DNA of 64,000 nt. It comes from Beroe forskalii. Its lineage: Eukaryota; Ctenophora; Nuda; Beroida; Beroidae. This document shows positions 49,237 to 61,165 of this stretch, in pieces; within the stretch, counting starts at the first letter, position 1, and every line of letters starts with the position of its first letter. The position numbers and the translations under genes were made by a program. The DNA lies in the NCBI GenBank assembly GCA_011033025.1, contig WFMF01000110.1:124001-188000 (forward strand). Direction: 5' to 3'. The notes under the pieces were generated by a model. That model was not told where the DNA came from, searched no databases, and was given only the letters and a program-made list of their open reading frames with translations.

Positions 49237-52200
49237 TTGTGTTGTGAAACAGGATATAACAGCAACTATTATATGAATGACATTGATCCAGATCAGAACT
49301 TTCAAAACTATGATTCATGTAATTATATAGTTGATACCAACTCCATAGTCAGTAATTCGTCTAAAGAACTAAACATGATTACATTCAACATAAGAAGTAT
49401 CAAGAAAAACTTTGAAAATTTCACTTATCTTCTTTCTAAGCTAAAATGTAAGATACATGTTATTTGTTTAACTGAATCATGGCTTGGACCACTTGACAAC
49501 ATAAAAGACTTTGAACTTAGTGATTATCACCCACCTCTCTATCAAAACCGAACTGGACACATGCATGGAGGTGGTGTCGTCACATATGTTCATAAAGACA
49601 TAAACTCCCAAAAACTTGTTAAAAGCATGTCATTTGTAGATGAGTTTAACCACTGTCTTGCCACTGAAGTTAAAATCAACAACAAGATTACAACTTTTTT
49701 AAACATCTACAGGTCACCTAACAATAATAACGAAACTTTCATTGACAAATTTGAATCTGTACTTGAAAAAACTAAATCCAGGAATTGCTACATACTTGGG
49801 GACAGCAACTACAATCTCATCAATCTTGAAAAGCACGATGAAACAAGACATTATTACAACTTACTAACATCAGCTGCTTATAAACCACTTATTACAAAGC
49901 CTACACGAATAACTGACAGTAGCAGAACTCTTATTGATCATATATGGACTAACAATTTGAGAAACACTTCATTACATCAATCTCACATCATCATCACTGA
50001 CATATCTGATCATCTTCCATGCTTAACAACGGTTACAAGTCCCGACATATTTATCAAAGGCTACAAGAACATAACAAAAAGAAAAATAAATGAAGAAAAT
50101 AGAGAAAAGTTTGTGAAAAAAGTTTCAGATATCAGAGAGTCACTTGCTTTCCATGTAAATAATAGCCAGCAAACTTCACTAGAGAAACAATATGATGACT
50201 ACTTCTTCCATCTCACTAAAGTCTATGATGATTGCTTTCCAGTTATTACTAGAAAAGTTCATTCCAAAACACTGAGTAAACCATGGATTACACCAGAAGT
50301 CCAAAAACTTATTGAAAAGAAGAATTCATTATTTTGCAAGAAGAAAAAGAAAAACTCTCCAGTAATCACTATGAAATACAAAGAAGCAAAACTTGAAATG
50401 GAAGGGGCAATAGTGAAAGAGAAAGAAAAATATTACAGAACAGTGATGCAGACTACAGACAATAGTTTGAGGCAAAAGTGGGATGCTATAAGGCTAATAA
50501 TAAACAGAAAAAAGGTCTCAGGCAATGAGTGTCCTATTCCAAACAACATAATTGGAAATCACTATGCTTCAGTTGCTAATAGACTAGCTGATGAGCTCCC
50601 AGATCTAGTACAGGATGATATCCCATCTTCATCCAGTTCCCAAGCTAATGACTTCATACCTACACAGCACTTTGAATTCAATGCTATTACAGAACGTGAA
50701 GTATATGAGAAAATTCTCAACCTCAATTCTTCAAAAGGACCAGGTATTGATAATCTAGATGTAAAATCTTTGAGATCAATAGCACACATCATTGCACCTC
50801 ACCTAACACAACTCTTTAACAAATCACTATCAGAAGGCATTTTTCCACAGTGTTTTAAAGTAGCAAAATGTATACCAGTTTTCAAAGGGTCAATGTTAGA
50901 TCCATCCTTACCTGTAAACTATAGACCAATATCAATCCTTAATGCCCTGAATAAAGTATTTGAAAGCATTCTCCATAGACAACTTACAGAACACCTTGAG
51001 AAGCACAAATTACTTCCACAATTCCAATATGGCTACAGAAAGAAACATAGTACCAGTCAAGCTATATTAGATTTTACTGATTACATTCAGAGGGCACTCA
51101 AGGATAAAATGGTTACCATTGCTATATTTATGGATTTGTCGAAAGCATTTGACACTGTAGACAGAAACATACTCAACCATAAGCTTAAGTCATTAGGATT
51201 ATCAAACACAAGTTTAAATCTTATAGATAGTTACATGTCCAGCAGAAAATTCCTTATGGGCAATGATAGTAGAGAATACAGTCTGACTCATGGAGTACCA
51301 CAAGGATCAATCTTAGGACCACTTCTCTTTATTATGTATATACATGATATGACTAGGATTACCAAAGAAAACAAAATGATAGTATATGCAGATGACACAA
51401 CTGTACTTATAACTGGTAAGAATTTGACAGAAGTGAAACAACACTGTAATGACATTCTAACCCGGTTTTATCATTATTTCACAGTAAACAAATTATCTGT
51501 AAATCCATCTAAATCAAAGTATATGATCTACAAACCAAATGGTAGAAGAAATAAAAACAAGATGCTGTTTGATTCAACAAATACCAGAATATGTATGGAC
51601 AGGACAGAACTAGAACAAGTCCATGTTATAAAATTCCTAGGTGTAATGATTAATGACAGGCTCACATGGGACAATCATAAACAAGAAGTACATTCTAAAG
51701 TATGTAAAACAGTTGGTCTCTTATATAAGTGTAGAGATTTTATGGATACTCACTACCTAATCAACATGTACAAAGCCTTCATTCAACCATACTTTTTATA
51801 TGCAATTGAGGTCTGGGGACACAGTATTCAGTCTCAGCAGGATGTCCTTATAAAACTGCAGCACAAAATTCTAAGGATACTTTATGATTGCAAACGAACT
51901 GAGGATGCATTAAGGCACAATGATTCAAAGATAGTTTCCATTGAACATATCTATTGTGTTGTGATAAAAAAGCTCTGCTTTAAACACCATGCTGGCCTAT
52001 TACCAGAAAGCTTTTGTAATACCTTAATGCCACAGTTTAATGTCGATCAATTGCAGAAGAATTACACAAATATCTTTAGACCAAATGTATGATTACCAAA
52101 ATAAACTTAGTTCCACAGACACTAGCTTTAAGCAAAACTGTGTAAAATTATGGAATAAGTTACCAATAAGTACTAAGACTCTTCCTATTCATCATGTAGT

Positions 52201-52324
52201 ACCAGTGCCCTGCATAAAGAATTCAAATTATAAATTTATAACCCTCAACTTGAAATTGATGTTGGCTTGTAATGGTCCAACAACCAAACTTAATCAGTCT
52301 ATTGCTAAAACGCTGTCATATTAG
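49237..52324 (+). mobile_element. CR1-like LINE ORF2: endonuclease and reverse transcriptase
   Basis: The frame 49237-52092 (951 codons) carries FNIRSIKKNFENFTYLLSK, the endonuclease motifs CLTESWLG, MHGGGVVTYVHK and ISDHLPCL, then the RT motifs MDLSKAFDTVDRNIL, GVPQGSILGPLLF and VYADDTTVLITGK. A frameshift near 52060 moves the C-terminus (QMYDYQNKLSSTD..VKLWNKLP) to the frame ending 52324. The copy at 62.5-63.6 kb, which lacks that shift, proves the point. The 3' UTR continues to about 53145, with a hairpin (TTCCTACCA..TGGTAGGAA, 53033-53054) and GTAAATAAATGAATC at the end. Its N-terminal partner is probably the zinc-finger frame at 45409, separated by the nested LINE. Confidence 0.88.
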
Positions 52325-53145
52325 TTTACAATATCTAATTTAAATTCAAAAATGTGTCATATACTAAAGAAATATAAAATTAAAACCCGCATTATCATCA
52401 TGACAAGAATTTATAGCTATTGTTTATGTTTTTTTTATTAACCTTTATTCCACCACTGTATTTTTTAAATAATAACCCACATATTTAACTGAACTTTTAC
52501 TGAACTTTTCACTGAATTAAATTTTATGGACGAATATCATTTCGTATTTTATAATTTTTACTTCTATTTTTGTATATTTTGGAATTCAGATCAGTTATTT
52601 TTCTGACCTTAACCAAAAGCTATTGAATCTAAAGGAAACCCTGGAATATAGAATATAGATAAAAATAATGCAGTAAATCAGATAATCTGATCAGATGATA
52701 TGCTTTTAAACTTTTTTACAGCTGTTCGTAATTATGGCAACAATTCTTTATTTATGTTAAATTAGCCCAGTTTATAACAACATCTATTAGGATAAGCCAA
52801 TTATCATTTATTACTTCTATTTTAATCTACTAACTTACTAATGAATTAATGTAGCTTGCTATTTTTCGCCAGCACCTTATTATTTTTAACCATTTTTAAT
52901 TATTTATTAATTTAAGTTATTTTTCTACTATTTCTATTATTCAAAAGTTCAAATGTACTTTACTCAAGTTATTCTTTATGATTACTTTGTTTTATGTTAA
53001 TCACTTTTCATCAGGGCAGGACTTGATCAGTTCCTACCATCTCTGGTAGGAATGTACCTGACCTGTGGCAACTCTATTATTTTTATATGCCATTTCATTA
53101 TTTAATTGTCAGCCTCTTGCCTAAATAGGTAAATAAATGAATCAT

Positions 53146-53970
53146 TGTCGAAATTGGTCGTAATCATACTTCAATCACCATTACCGACTGGTGTCTGGCG
53201 ATAGTCAAGGGCGCTGGGAGATCATGATCTATTGTAGACAATGAGTGGCAAGTGCCGCAATGAATGTCAATAATATATTATTATTGCCGCTATTGATGAT
53301 CCTTTTTCACTTGTTGACAAATGGCGCAGCGATATTACCAATAATATCTGAAACTTTTGTTTCCATTTGTTGCCAGTCTTTTATGCATAATATCACCTCG
53401 TTTCCTGATGCCAATTGATGTCGATTTCATGGCCCACTTTCTTCTGGGTTATAATATGTAGATAGCAGTATTGGTAAATATTTCTTATTAAGCCCAATTA
53501 TTCATATATTTTCCACATTGCAGATATAAATTTACCATTTTAGCAAAATAGTTTTTCCCTAAATAAGGCATACCGTAACTTTAAAACATATCATTACAGG
53601 ATTGGGCCCATAGATTGCTGACGACTCATTTCAAAAAATGAAGTTACCCTTCGTCGTGGATTTCACGCAGGAAACATCAAAGCATTGGATTAACGATATT
53701 AACCATTAATTATAACGTGAGTGTTATGTTGTAGTTTGTTATCTTTAATTCATTAAAACTATGTGCTTATGGGTTGGATATTAAGAAAATAATTAATTAT
53801 ATCGAGTTGATTGATTCTACTGAGATCAATAAAACTTCTGTTCCATTGTTTGATTACAAAAAGCTTGTGAGAGAGACAACAAAAACAAATTATGAACACT
53901 TTTAAATTTTTTGAAACATTTGTCGTTCAATTGTTCGTACTGTAACCAGAAAATTGAAAAAAAATATCAG
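53146..53970. other. AT-rich spacer after the CR1-like LINE
   Basis: No gene, tandem repeat or long hairpin recognised. It contains one AATAATATATTATTATTG palindromic stretch near 53270. Confidence 0.5.
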
Positions 53971-53979
53971 AGTATATCA

Positions 53980-54107
53980 GGGCGCTGGCAAGCGCCCGCA
54001 GCGCAAGAAAAAGAAAAAGAACGAGGGCATCTGCCCGAAGGGCAGATGCCCTCGGCCCGAAGGGCCGAGGGCATCAGCAGTCCCGGCCCGAAGGGCCGGG
54101 ACTGCTG
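53980..54107. repeat. Array of hairpins with GAA loops
   Basis: A 7-bp hairpin (53980-53997, GGGCGCT) is followed by three perfect ones, each with a GAA loop: 54022-54036/54040-54054 (15 bp), 54045-54058/54062-54075 (14 bp) and 54075-54089/54093-54107 (15 bp). The second shares its arms with the first and third, so the first and third folds exclude the second. A purine-rich AAGAAAAAGAAAAAGAA precedes it. The GCGCTGGC motif reappears at 54188, 55105 and 55245, tying this to the foldback element downstream. Confidence 0.85.
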
Positions 54108-54464
54108 GTCAGACTCAAAGATGAGCCGTGGCTACATGTGTTATAATAATTGAATAGGTAGCAAAAATCCCGTCTTTCAATTCTTGAAATGCCAGCGCCC
54201 ACTATATAAAAATACAGCGTTTTCAAAAAAGTCCGGTTTTCAAGTGGCAATTTAGACCTCTTATTAACATAAGTTAGTCATGAAAATTTGCACAGGTGTA
54301 GTCCATTACATGATCAAGAAACCCTGAAAATTTCATGAAAATCGATCGCACCGTTTTTGTAGGAAAAATTATCAAAAAATGCCTTAAATCACGAAAATTA
54401 GTGTTATCGTCGTCTCTCTCTCGAAACCACGACAGTTTTTATAAATCACTTTGCGAGAAAACCA

Positions 54465-54980
54465 AAACAGATATCGTCGTAAGTCCATCGGTATCAGAAA
54501 CTTTGGCATAAGTTACATGTCGTAAGCTATATGTGAATTTTAATATCAAATCGCTTAATTGGATAATTGGCCAATTAAACCAATTATCGCTTATATCTCG
54601 TCTCAGGAATATGGTATCGACTTCATACCAACGCCATCGTAAACTTTGGCATGGATCGCGTGAAGTGAGCTATGTAAAAATTTTCATTGCAAATCGCTTA
54701 ATTGGATAATTGGCTAATTAAACCAATTATCGCTTATATCTCTCCTCAGAAAGATGCTATCGACTTCATTCCAACGCCATCGTGAACTTTGGCATAGATT
54801 GCGTGATGTGAGCTGTATAAAAATGTTCATTGCAAATCGCTTAATTGGATAATTGTCCAATTACACCAATTATCGCTAATATCTCGTCACAGGAATATGG
54901 CATTTAGGTTTTGACTTACATCAAACGGCATCGGAAATTTGGAATCACTATCATGAGTCATGTTGAATGAGATTGGTAAT
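54465..54980. repeat. 143-bp tandem repeat, about 3.5 copies
   Basis: TCGCTTAATTGGATAATTGG starts units at 54551, 54694 and 54837 (period 143), preceded by a half unit. Each unit includes a palindromic AATTGGATAATTGG..CCAATTA stretch and a TTTGGCAT block. The last unit degenerates. It lies between the GAA-loop hairpins and the large palindrome and may be part of one composite element. Confidence 0.8.
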
Positions 54981-55008
54981 GCAGAATTTGTTCAACAAAA
55001 AGAATGAT

Positions 55009-56515
55009 ATGGTATGACAAAAAACAATTGGAAATTGTGTAGGTTCACTTAGCGCCCTTGTAAATTTTAGCGATTAAAAGAGGTGATATGAACTTTAATC
55101 GCAGCGCTGGCGTGGTGGTGGGCTGTAGTTGCAAGGAAAATTTCAACTCATAGTATAAATTCTGTTGAATTCATAAATACATGAATGAAACTACTGAATT
55201 AATTAGCCTTTATTCCTTTCACCAAACAGCCCAAAACCACGCCAGCGCTGCGATTAAGGGGGGGGTTCAACCCAAATTTTTTGGAAAACACGTTTCTGAG
55301 ATAATGGTTGACCCAAAAGGTACACCACGTGGGCCAACTTTTGGCCGGGTTTGGTACCCCCAGACCCACTGGCGCCGCCATGGCGCCATGCCAAATATGG
55401 GCCTAAAATGGGCATATTTTTCAAAAAAGCGACTTGGACGAGATTTGAGGTGTGCAATCGATAGATAATGGTCCCCTGAGTTACCATAAAAAATTTGAAG
55501 TCGATATCTCAAAAATGGCCGAGTTATGGCCGAAAAACGTATGCCCATATATGGGCATTATCCGTCGCGCAAACTTATTTTGGCCCATAACTTGGCCAAA
55601 TATCAATATTTTTGAATGAAACCAACTTTATTCGATAGATAGCATTGGTTTATGTATTCTCTGCAAGTATGGGGTTGATTGCTACTAAAATGGCCATTTG
55701 AGGTCCAAAAAACCTCTAAAAAACCACAAATCGCCATTTTTCTCGGTTTGCGGTTTTTGTCGACTTTACATTTTCGCTACTCCTCCGCCATTTTTTAATA
55801 TTTTTGCACGAAATTTTCAGAATCGCTTTGAAGCTTAATTTCGCACTTATGTTATTGATCGAAATTTTGAGTTAGGCCCCAAAAAATTTTGGTCCAAGGA
55901 CCAAAAATCCCCGGGGATTTTTGGTCCGAGGACAAAAATTTTTGGGGCTAACAAAGGTTTTCAATATAAAACACTTAAAAAATGGCGGAGAATAAAACTA
56001 AAAAATGCTAAATGGTTTCGAAAAAAGTAGAGGTTTTTGGACCTCAAATATTTAGTAGCAATCAACCCCATTTGCAGAGAATAAAAACCAAAGTTAAAGT
56101 TTCAAAAAAAATATTGATATGGGCCAAAATAAGCTGCCCATTTACGTTTTTCGCCATAACCTCGGCCATTTTTGAGATATCGACTTCAAATTTTTATGGT
56201 AACTCAGGGGACCATTATCTATCGATTGCACACCTCAAATCTCGTCCAAGTCGCTTTGAAAAAATATGCCTATTTTAGGCCCATATTTGGGCATGGCGCC
56301 ACGGCGGCGCCAGTGGGTCTGGGGGTACCAAACCCGGCCAAAAGTTGGCCCACGTGGTGTACCTTTTGGGTCAACCATTATCTCAGAAACGTGTTTTCCA
56401 AAAAATTTGGGTTGAACCCCCCCCCCTTAAAGTTCATATCACCTCTTTTAATCGCTAAAATTTACAAGGGCGCTGCGGAACCTACACAATTTCCAATTGT
56501 TTTTTGTCATACCAT
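55009..56515. mobile_element. Large foldback (palindromic) element of about 1.5 kb
   Basis: Outer arms 55009-55098 and 56427-56515 are inverted copies (GGTATGACAAAAAACAATTGG at the left end). Inner arms run from 55255 to about 55913 and back to 56430, meeting at a central palindrome ATCCCCGGGGAT (about 55914). Between outer and inner left arms lies a 156-bp insert (55099-55254), itself bounded by AATCGCAGCGCTGGCGTGGT and its complement. Open frames inside (for example 55181-55468) read across the arms and resemble one another only because of the inversion. A shorter relative is at 15030-15870. No transposase is encoded. Confidence 0.85.
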
Positions 56516-56841
56516 TATAATAATAGTACTATGATAAGATAATGATCATCAATACTGATTAAGGTTTTTCTTTCCTGGATGCGCTGGTGGCTGGCATCCT
56601 AGATCGAGCTTTTTCCTTGTTTTTGAATAATAATAATAATAAGTTATATTTATAATTTATGGTGGCACAACTTCTATCACACTCAGGTGTGCCACAAAAA
56701 CATAACTGTCAAGATTACATAAACAGTGGTCAAGTATGTTAAAAATGCTAATCAGTTTCATTATGTCAAAAATTCAGAAATAAAATTATACCTAATTTGC
56801 ACTGTTTAATGAACAACAACTAAATGGATATCTAATGTTAA

Positions 56842-59676
56842 CTAATGTTCTTTATATGTTTCTAAAAATAAATGAGTCTTCAAAGCAGTTTTGAAAGCTA
56901 CAATATCAGAACAGTGCTTAACATGTAAGGGTAGCATGTTCCACAACTTAGGCCCAGCCTTCGAAAAACACCTATCACCATAACTAGTGAGCATCTTAGG
57001 TTCCTTTAATTGCACATTTGATCCCAAAATATTAGCATAATTCAAATCTGATGAAAGATATTCTGGACCGAGACTGTTCAAACACTTGAATACTAATAAA
57101 AGTATCTTGTATGTAATCCGTTGCTTTACGGGAAGCCAATGAAGTTCATTTAGAGTGTTGCCTACATGATCGTGTTTGTAGAGTCCAACAACACTCTTTG
57201 CAGCAGCATTCTGTATCCGCTGAAGCTCTGATAGTGTGTCTTCATTAATACCATAGAGCAAGGCATTGCAGTAGTCGAGTTTGCAGGCAACAAGGCTATT
57301 GATTATGAGTTTCACTTGGTCTGTGTCAAACAAAAACTTACGCTTATTGATGTTGCGCAGCATTCTGAAAGAGTCCTGTTTAACTCGGGTAACATGATTT
57401 TTGAAGCTCAGACCTTCATCAAACAGTACTCCAAGGTTCTTGGCAGTACTAGAGAATCTCACACAAATGCCACCTGGCAGGAAAACACCATTGATAGAGA
57501 TATTCTTGAGGATGTTGGGTGGTGCAAAGACAATGATCTGTGTTTTACCAGGGTTAAGTTGGAGACAGTATTTGATCATCCATTCTTGTATGGTTTTGAA
57601 GCATGTTAAGATACAGGAGTTGAGAAAAACAGCTTGTTCAGTAGGCTTGAATGTCTTGTACACCTGTTGGTCATCAGCATATCCATGAACATTGAACCCA
57701 GTACTTTTTATGACACCATAGAGTGACCTAACATAAATGTTGAATAGTACTGGTCCAAGAACACTACCCTGGGGGACACCAAACATGAGTTCAATTTCAG
57801 CAGATGTGCTCGAACCTAGGCGTGTTCGTTGGGCTCTACCAGTCAGGAATGATCTGAACCATTTTAATACAGTTCCTCTAATCTTGATTTCATCATGCAG
57901 AATTTTCAAAAGTACATTGTGTGACACAGTATCAAATGCTGCACTCAAGTCCAACATTAATAACACAGTAGCTGATTTGGAGTCAAAGGCGCAAAGAAGA
58001 TCATTGGTAACTTTCACTAGAATAGTTTCAGTAGAATGATGCTTCTTGTACGCTGACTGTTCACTTGTGTGCATACCATGTGATGCCATGTGACTATTCA
58101 GACGTTTTAAAACCACACGTTCAACCAGTTTACCCAAAAATGACAGATTTGAGATTGGCCGATAATTCTTGAAGTTGTTGGGATCAAGGCTGTGATCTTT
58201 GATGGTGGGAATGATATCTGCAATTTTGAGGCCATCCATAGAACCAGTTGTGAGGGAGAGGTTGACAAGTTCGCATAAAGTAGGATACAGAGCATCAATA
58301 TTTTTCTGGACTATTTCAGAAGGAAGAAAGTCATTGGGTGCACACTTAATGCCACTGTCCTGTATTATCTGCTTAAGTTCATCAATTGTACATGGTTCAA
58401 ACTCATTGAGAACTTCATTGCTACACTGGGTTGTTTCCAGTAATGTGATAGGAGGAGACTCAAGTTGATCCTGAAAGTTACCCATGATATTTTTGATTTT
58501 ATTCACAAAGAAAGCATTGAAATCTGAAGCAAGACACTCTATATCATCATAATCTGGAGTAAGGGTTACTTTCTTTCTGTCCAGCTCTGTGTTTAATACA
58601 TTATAGATTGCTCTAACATTGTTAGAATTTTGACTAATCAAACTACTATAATGAGCTTTTTTCTTGGAATGACGTAGTATCTCAGTGTCCAGTTTAGCAT
58701 CTTCATACTGAACTTTGTCTTCAATGTTATTGGTTTTCCTCCACCGTCTCTCAAGCTTTCTACAGACTGCCCTCTGCTTCTTATACTCAGTATCAAACCA
58801 AGGAGCATGAGGAACATCTGTCATAGTTTTGGTGACAAGGGGAGCATGTACATCAAACACATTGTGAAGACCACTAAAAAACTCAACTACACATTGCTTG
58901 AAGCTAACTGAGTTTGAGGAATCATATTTTGATAAGAATGAATCAATTTCAAATGACAGTACAGTATGATCAATGTTCTTCATATCCCTGTAAGTAACTT
59001 TTTTAGTTGCCTTTTTATTCAGCTCCATTACAAGACTTGATGTGAAAACTGGGTAGTGATCACTTAGGTCAACTGCATTATCTATTTGAACTGAGGTGGG
59101 ATCGACAAGGTCAGCACTATAAAACAACAGGTCTATACATCCTCCATCTCTATGAGTAGGTTGCTCACTGAGCAGATTGAGATCGTATGATTCAGTTATC
59201 TCAAGTAATTTCCTTGCCTCATTGCATGAGCGTTCAATATGGATGTTGAAGTCACCAGCAATGATAACATTCTCATAGCACAGGAAAACTTTACCCAGCA
59301 GATCGTTAATGTCCGAAAAGAACTTGCTGTTCACAGGGCCTGTCCTATATAAGCAAATGAGCACAACATTAGTAAAACTTTTGATCCCATTCACTTTTCC
59401 AGCGATATAACCAAATGATGATATTTCTGGGACATCAATGTTTATGACCTTAACTTGAACATGTGTCTTGAAGATAAGTCCAGTGCCTCCACCACGCATG
59501 TCACTCCTATAGTCATGAATTATATCATAACCATAAGATTTAATTGTTGCTGTTGTAACATTATTCCTATCTGCTAACCATGTTTCTGATATGAAGGCAA
59601 CATCTATGTCATTGTCCTGTAATAACTCCATGACAAGATCACTTTTATTATTCATACTTCTAGGATTCCAAACCAA
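56842..59676 (-). CDS. LINE ORF2: APE endonuclease and reverse transcriptase
   Basis: The 944-codon frame has endonuclease motifs (VAFISETWL, MRGGGTGLIF, IIAGDFNIHIE, LSDHYPVF) in residues 1-210 and the RT core (NFKNYRPISNLSFLGKLVER, LMLDLSAAFDTVSHNVLL, FGVPQGSVLGPVLFNIY, VHGYADDQQVYK) around residues 480-690. A thumb and tail follow (LNELHWLPVKQRITYKI). The pattern is that of the L2/CR1 group. The first ATG-coded methionine is about eight codons in (MNNKSDL); ORF2 may begin slightly upstream or by reinitiation after ORF1, which ends about 40 bases earlier. All catalytic residues are present. Confidence 0.92.
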   Translation of the reverse strand: MVWNPRSMNNKSDLVMELLQDNDIDVAFISETWLADRNNVTTATIKSYGYDIIHDYRSDMRGGGTGLIFKTHVQVKVINIDVPEISSFGYIAGKVNGIKSFTNVVLICLYRTGPVNSKFFSDINDLLGKVFLCYENVIIAGDFNIHIERSCNEARKLLEITESYDLNLLSEQPTHRDGGCIDLLFYSADLVDPTSVQIDNAVDLSDHYPVFTSSLVMELNKKATKKVTYRDMKNIDHTVLSFEIDSFLSKYDSSNSVSFKQCVVEFFSGLHNVFDVHAPLVTKTMTDVPHAPWFDTEYKKQRAVCRKLERRWRKTNNIEDKVQYEDAKLDTEILRHSKKKAHYSSLISQNSNNVRAIYNVLNTELDRKKVTLTPDYDDIECLASDFNAFFVNKIKNIMGNFQDQLESPPITLLETTQCSNEVLNEFEPCTIDELKQIIQDSGIKCAPNDFLPSEIVQKNIDALYPTLCELVNLSLTTGSMDGLKIADIIPTIKDHSLDPNNFKNYRPISNLSFLGKLVERVVLKRLNSHMASHGMHTSEQSAYKKHHSTETILVKVTNDLLCAFDSKSATVLLMLDLSAAFDTVSHNVLLKILHDEIKIRGTVLKWFRSFLTGRAQRTRLGSSTSAEIELMFGVPQGSVLGPVLFNIYVRSLYGVIKSTGFNVHGYADDQQVYKTFKPTEQAVFLNSCILTCFKTIQEWMIKYCLQLNPGKTQIIVFAPPNILKNISINGVFLPGGICVRFSSTAKNLGVLFDEGLSFKNHVTRVKQDSFRMLRNINKRKFLFDTDQVKLIINSLVACKLDYCNALLYGINEDTLSELQRIQNAAAKSVVGLYKHDHVGNTLNELHWLPVKQRITYKILLLVFKCLNSLGPEYLSSDLNYANILGSNVQLKEPKMLTSYGDRCFSKAGPKLWNMLPLHVKHCSDIVAFKTALKTHLFLETYKEH

Positions 59677-59714
59677 AAACTGGAGTTTTTTGCTTTTGCC
59701 CAGTTGTGATGTTA

Positions 59715-60970
59715 TCAGTTTTTTGGATTGTTGTAATAGGATATTGAGGATTTAAGTTTTTGTTGCTTATTGATGTAGGAAGGACACAACAGGGAATATG
59801 CCACATGCTTAAGATCTGGTAATCCCGCCTTTTTGCAGTTGATACAACACAAAACACCTTCATCAGGATTTTTACTATGACCACAGCCGGATGTCTCATG
59901 ATCTGCTGAGGCACAGATGCCACAACATGTTGCTGCTTTACATTCTTTTGCATAATGCCCAAAGTCTTGACATTTATTACACCGTTTGATGTACAATTGA
60001 TCATAAACACGACAACTTGACATACAGCAAAACAGTTTGTCGCCAGTAGATTTTATGGCATGCCTGATGTTATCACTAAGCCTTATTATAGCCTGCTTAA
60101 TATTAGGATTCTTTTTGAGAGGCTTAATAACAAGTATCTCAAACATGGCACCATCTTTCTTAGCTAAGTCAGCAACACAAGGATTTTGTTTGAAAATTGT
60201 GTCCAGCAGAGAGCCTTTGGAGTCTTTGTCAAAATTACCAGGTATTCCAACCATGGAGATAGCAGGGTATTTCTGTTTAGGCTCAGCTACCTTATCAGTC
60301 GGAACACCAGATGCAACCAGTTCATTTTTAAGTTTTTCTCTAGCAATTTGAGAAGGAAGAACAAAACATGGTCCCCTTTTTTGTTAGTATACTGGCCACT
60401 GACTTGTAATCCATTGTTTGTTACAGATTTCTCTATTTGGTTAGCTTGTAAACTGACCTCCTTATCAACAACAAGTAGTGACTTTACCCTGTCTTTGTCA
60501 TTCCAAACGTTATAACTGACACTATCCTGAGTTGCAGAGGCTGTAGAAATGCCTGGAGTTTCATCTTTGTGGGATGTTAAAGCTGTTAACATAGTCTTGA
60601 TTGCAGTGACATCCTCTGATAGGTCAGTGACACGTTTATCAAGTATCTGAACATTGTCATTAGTTGTGCAAGTTTCTTTATTCTCAAATTCTGTCAAACA
60701 GTGATCACAAATAAATCGGAAGTTTCCAGGTCTATGAGCAAATTTTCCAACTTTGTTGATAGCTTTAAAGAAGGACTTTGCATCACTATTACTCAAGATA
60801 TCATCATCACTGTTATCAAAGCATCCATTCATATGAAACATAACTTTGCAAAAGAGACAACTTACAAATTCCTCTGATTCCTGACTGCTGCAGTTCTGAC
60901 ATGTTCCACCACTCACGACATTCGGAGGCCTTCCTCTCGAAAGGTCATTACCATTTGCCATTGCCATCAT
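59715..60970 (-). CDS. LINE ORF1: PHD finger, coiled coil and zinc knuckles; frameshifted
   Basis: The N-terminal frame (60287-60970) holds a PHD-type finger (CQNCSSQESEEFVSCLFC..FICDHC) and a coiled region. The C-terminal frame (59715 to about 60380) continues SQIAREKLKNELVASGVP, then MVGIPGNFDKDSKGS and two zinc knuckles (CNKCQDFGHYAKECKA and CCGICASADHETSGC). The break is in an AAAAAAGGGG run near 60370-60385, so one base is gained or lost there. ORF1 proteins of this design package LINE RNA. Without the break the product would have about 418 residues. Confidence 0.85.
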
Positions 60971-61019
60971 GCGGTCGTTAGAACCCGGTTGGAATAAAGG
61001 TTAGGCTGGTTGCCAATCC

Positions 61020-61165
61020 TGTGCGGCGAAGCACGGTAGCTTTTTGGTTATGAAGAGGTGCATGCGGCGCCGAGCGAAGCTGCAGCAGGGGTCTGGGCGC
61101 AGCCTCCAGCGGGGTCCAGGGCAGAGCCCCTGGTAGGGTCTAGGGGCGAAGCCCCCGAAAATTTT
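61020..61165. repeat. GC-rich GGGTCTGGGGC-AGCCCC hairpin repeats
   Basis: Three consecutive units of about 24 bp (GGGTCTGGGCGCAGCCTCC, GGGTCCAGGGCAGAGCCCC, GGGTCTAGGGGCGAAGCCCC) each fold on themselves. An isolated related unit lies at 27954-27982 within the TA-flanked MITE. This is a dispersed hairpin family with no visible gene. Confidence 0.6.

Larger units (their letters stand above)
56626..61000 (-). mobile_element. Nearly full-length L2/CR1-like LINE with two ORFs
   Basis: ORF1 and ORF2 (listed separately) are followed on the minus strand by a short 3' UTR ending in a (TTA)n tail (plus-strand AATAATAATAATAATAA at 56628-56643), typical of this LINE group. The 5' end lies somewhere just above 60970; GC-rich repeats begin at about 61020. 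Apart from one frameshift in ORF1 the element is intact. Confidence 0.88.

Noticed and set aside
55181-55548. Open frames in both strands sharing residues such as CTFWVNHYLRNVFSKKFGLNP
   Set aside because: Same reason: the arms of a palindrome translate to related peptides; no known domain is present.
59660-60010. Minus-strand 116-residue frame overlapping LINE ORF1
   Set aside because: It is the alternate frame of ORF1; the zinc-knuckle frame is the real one.
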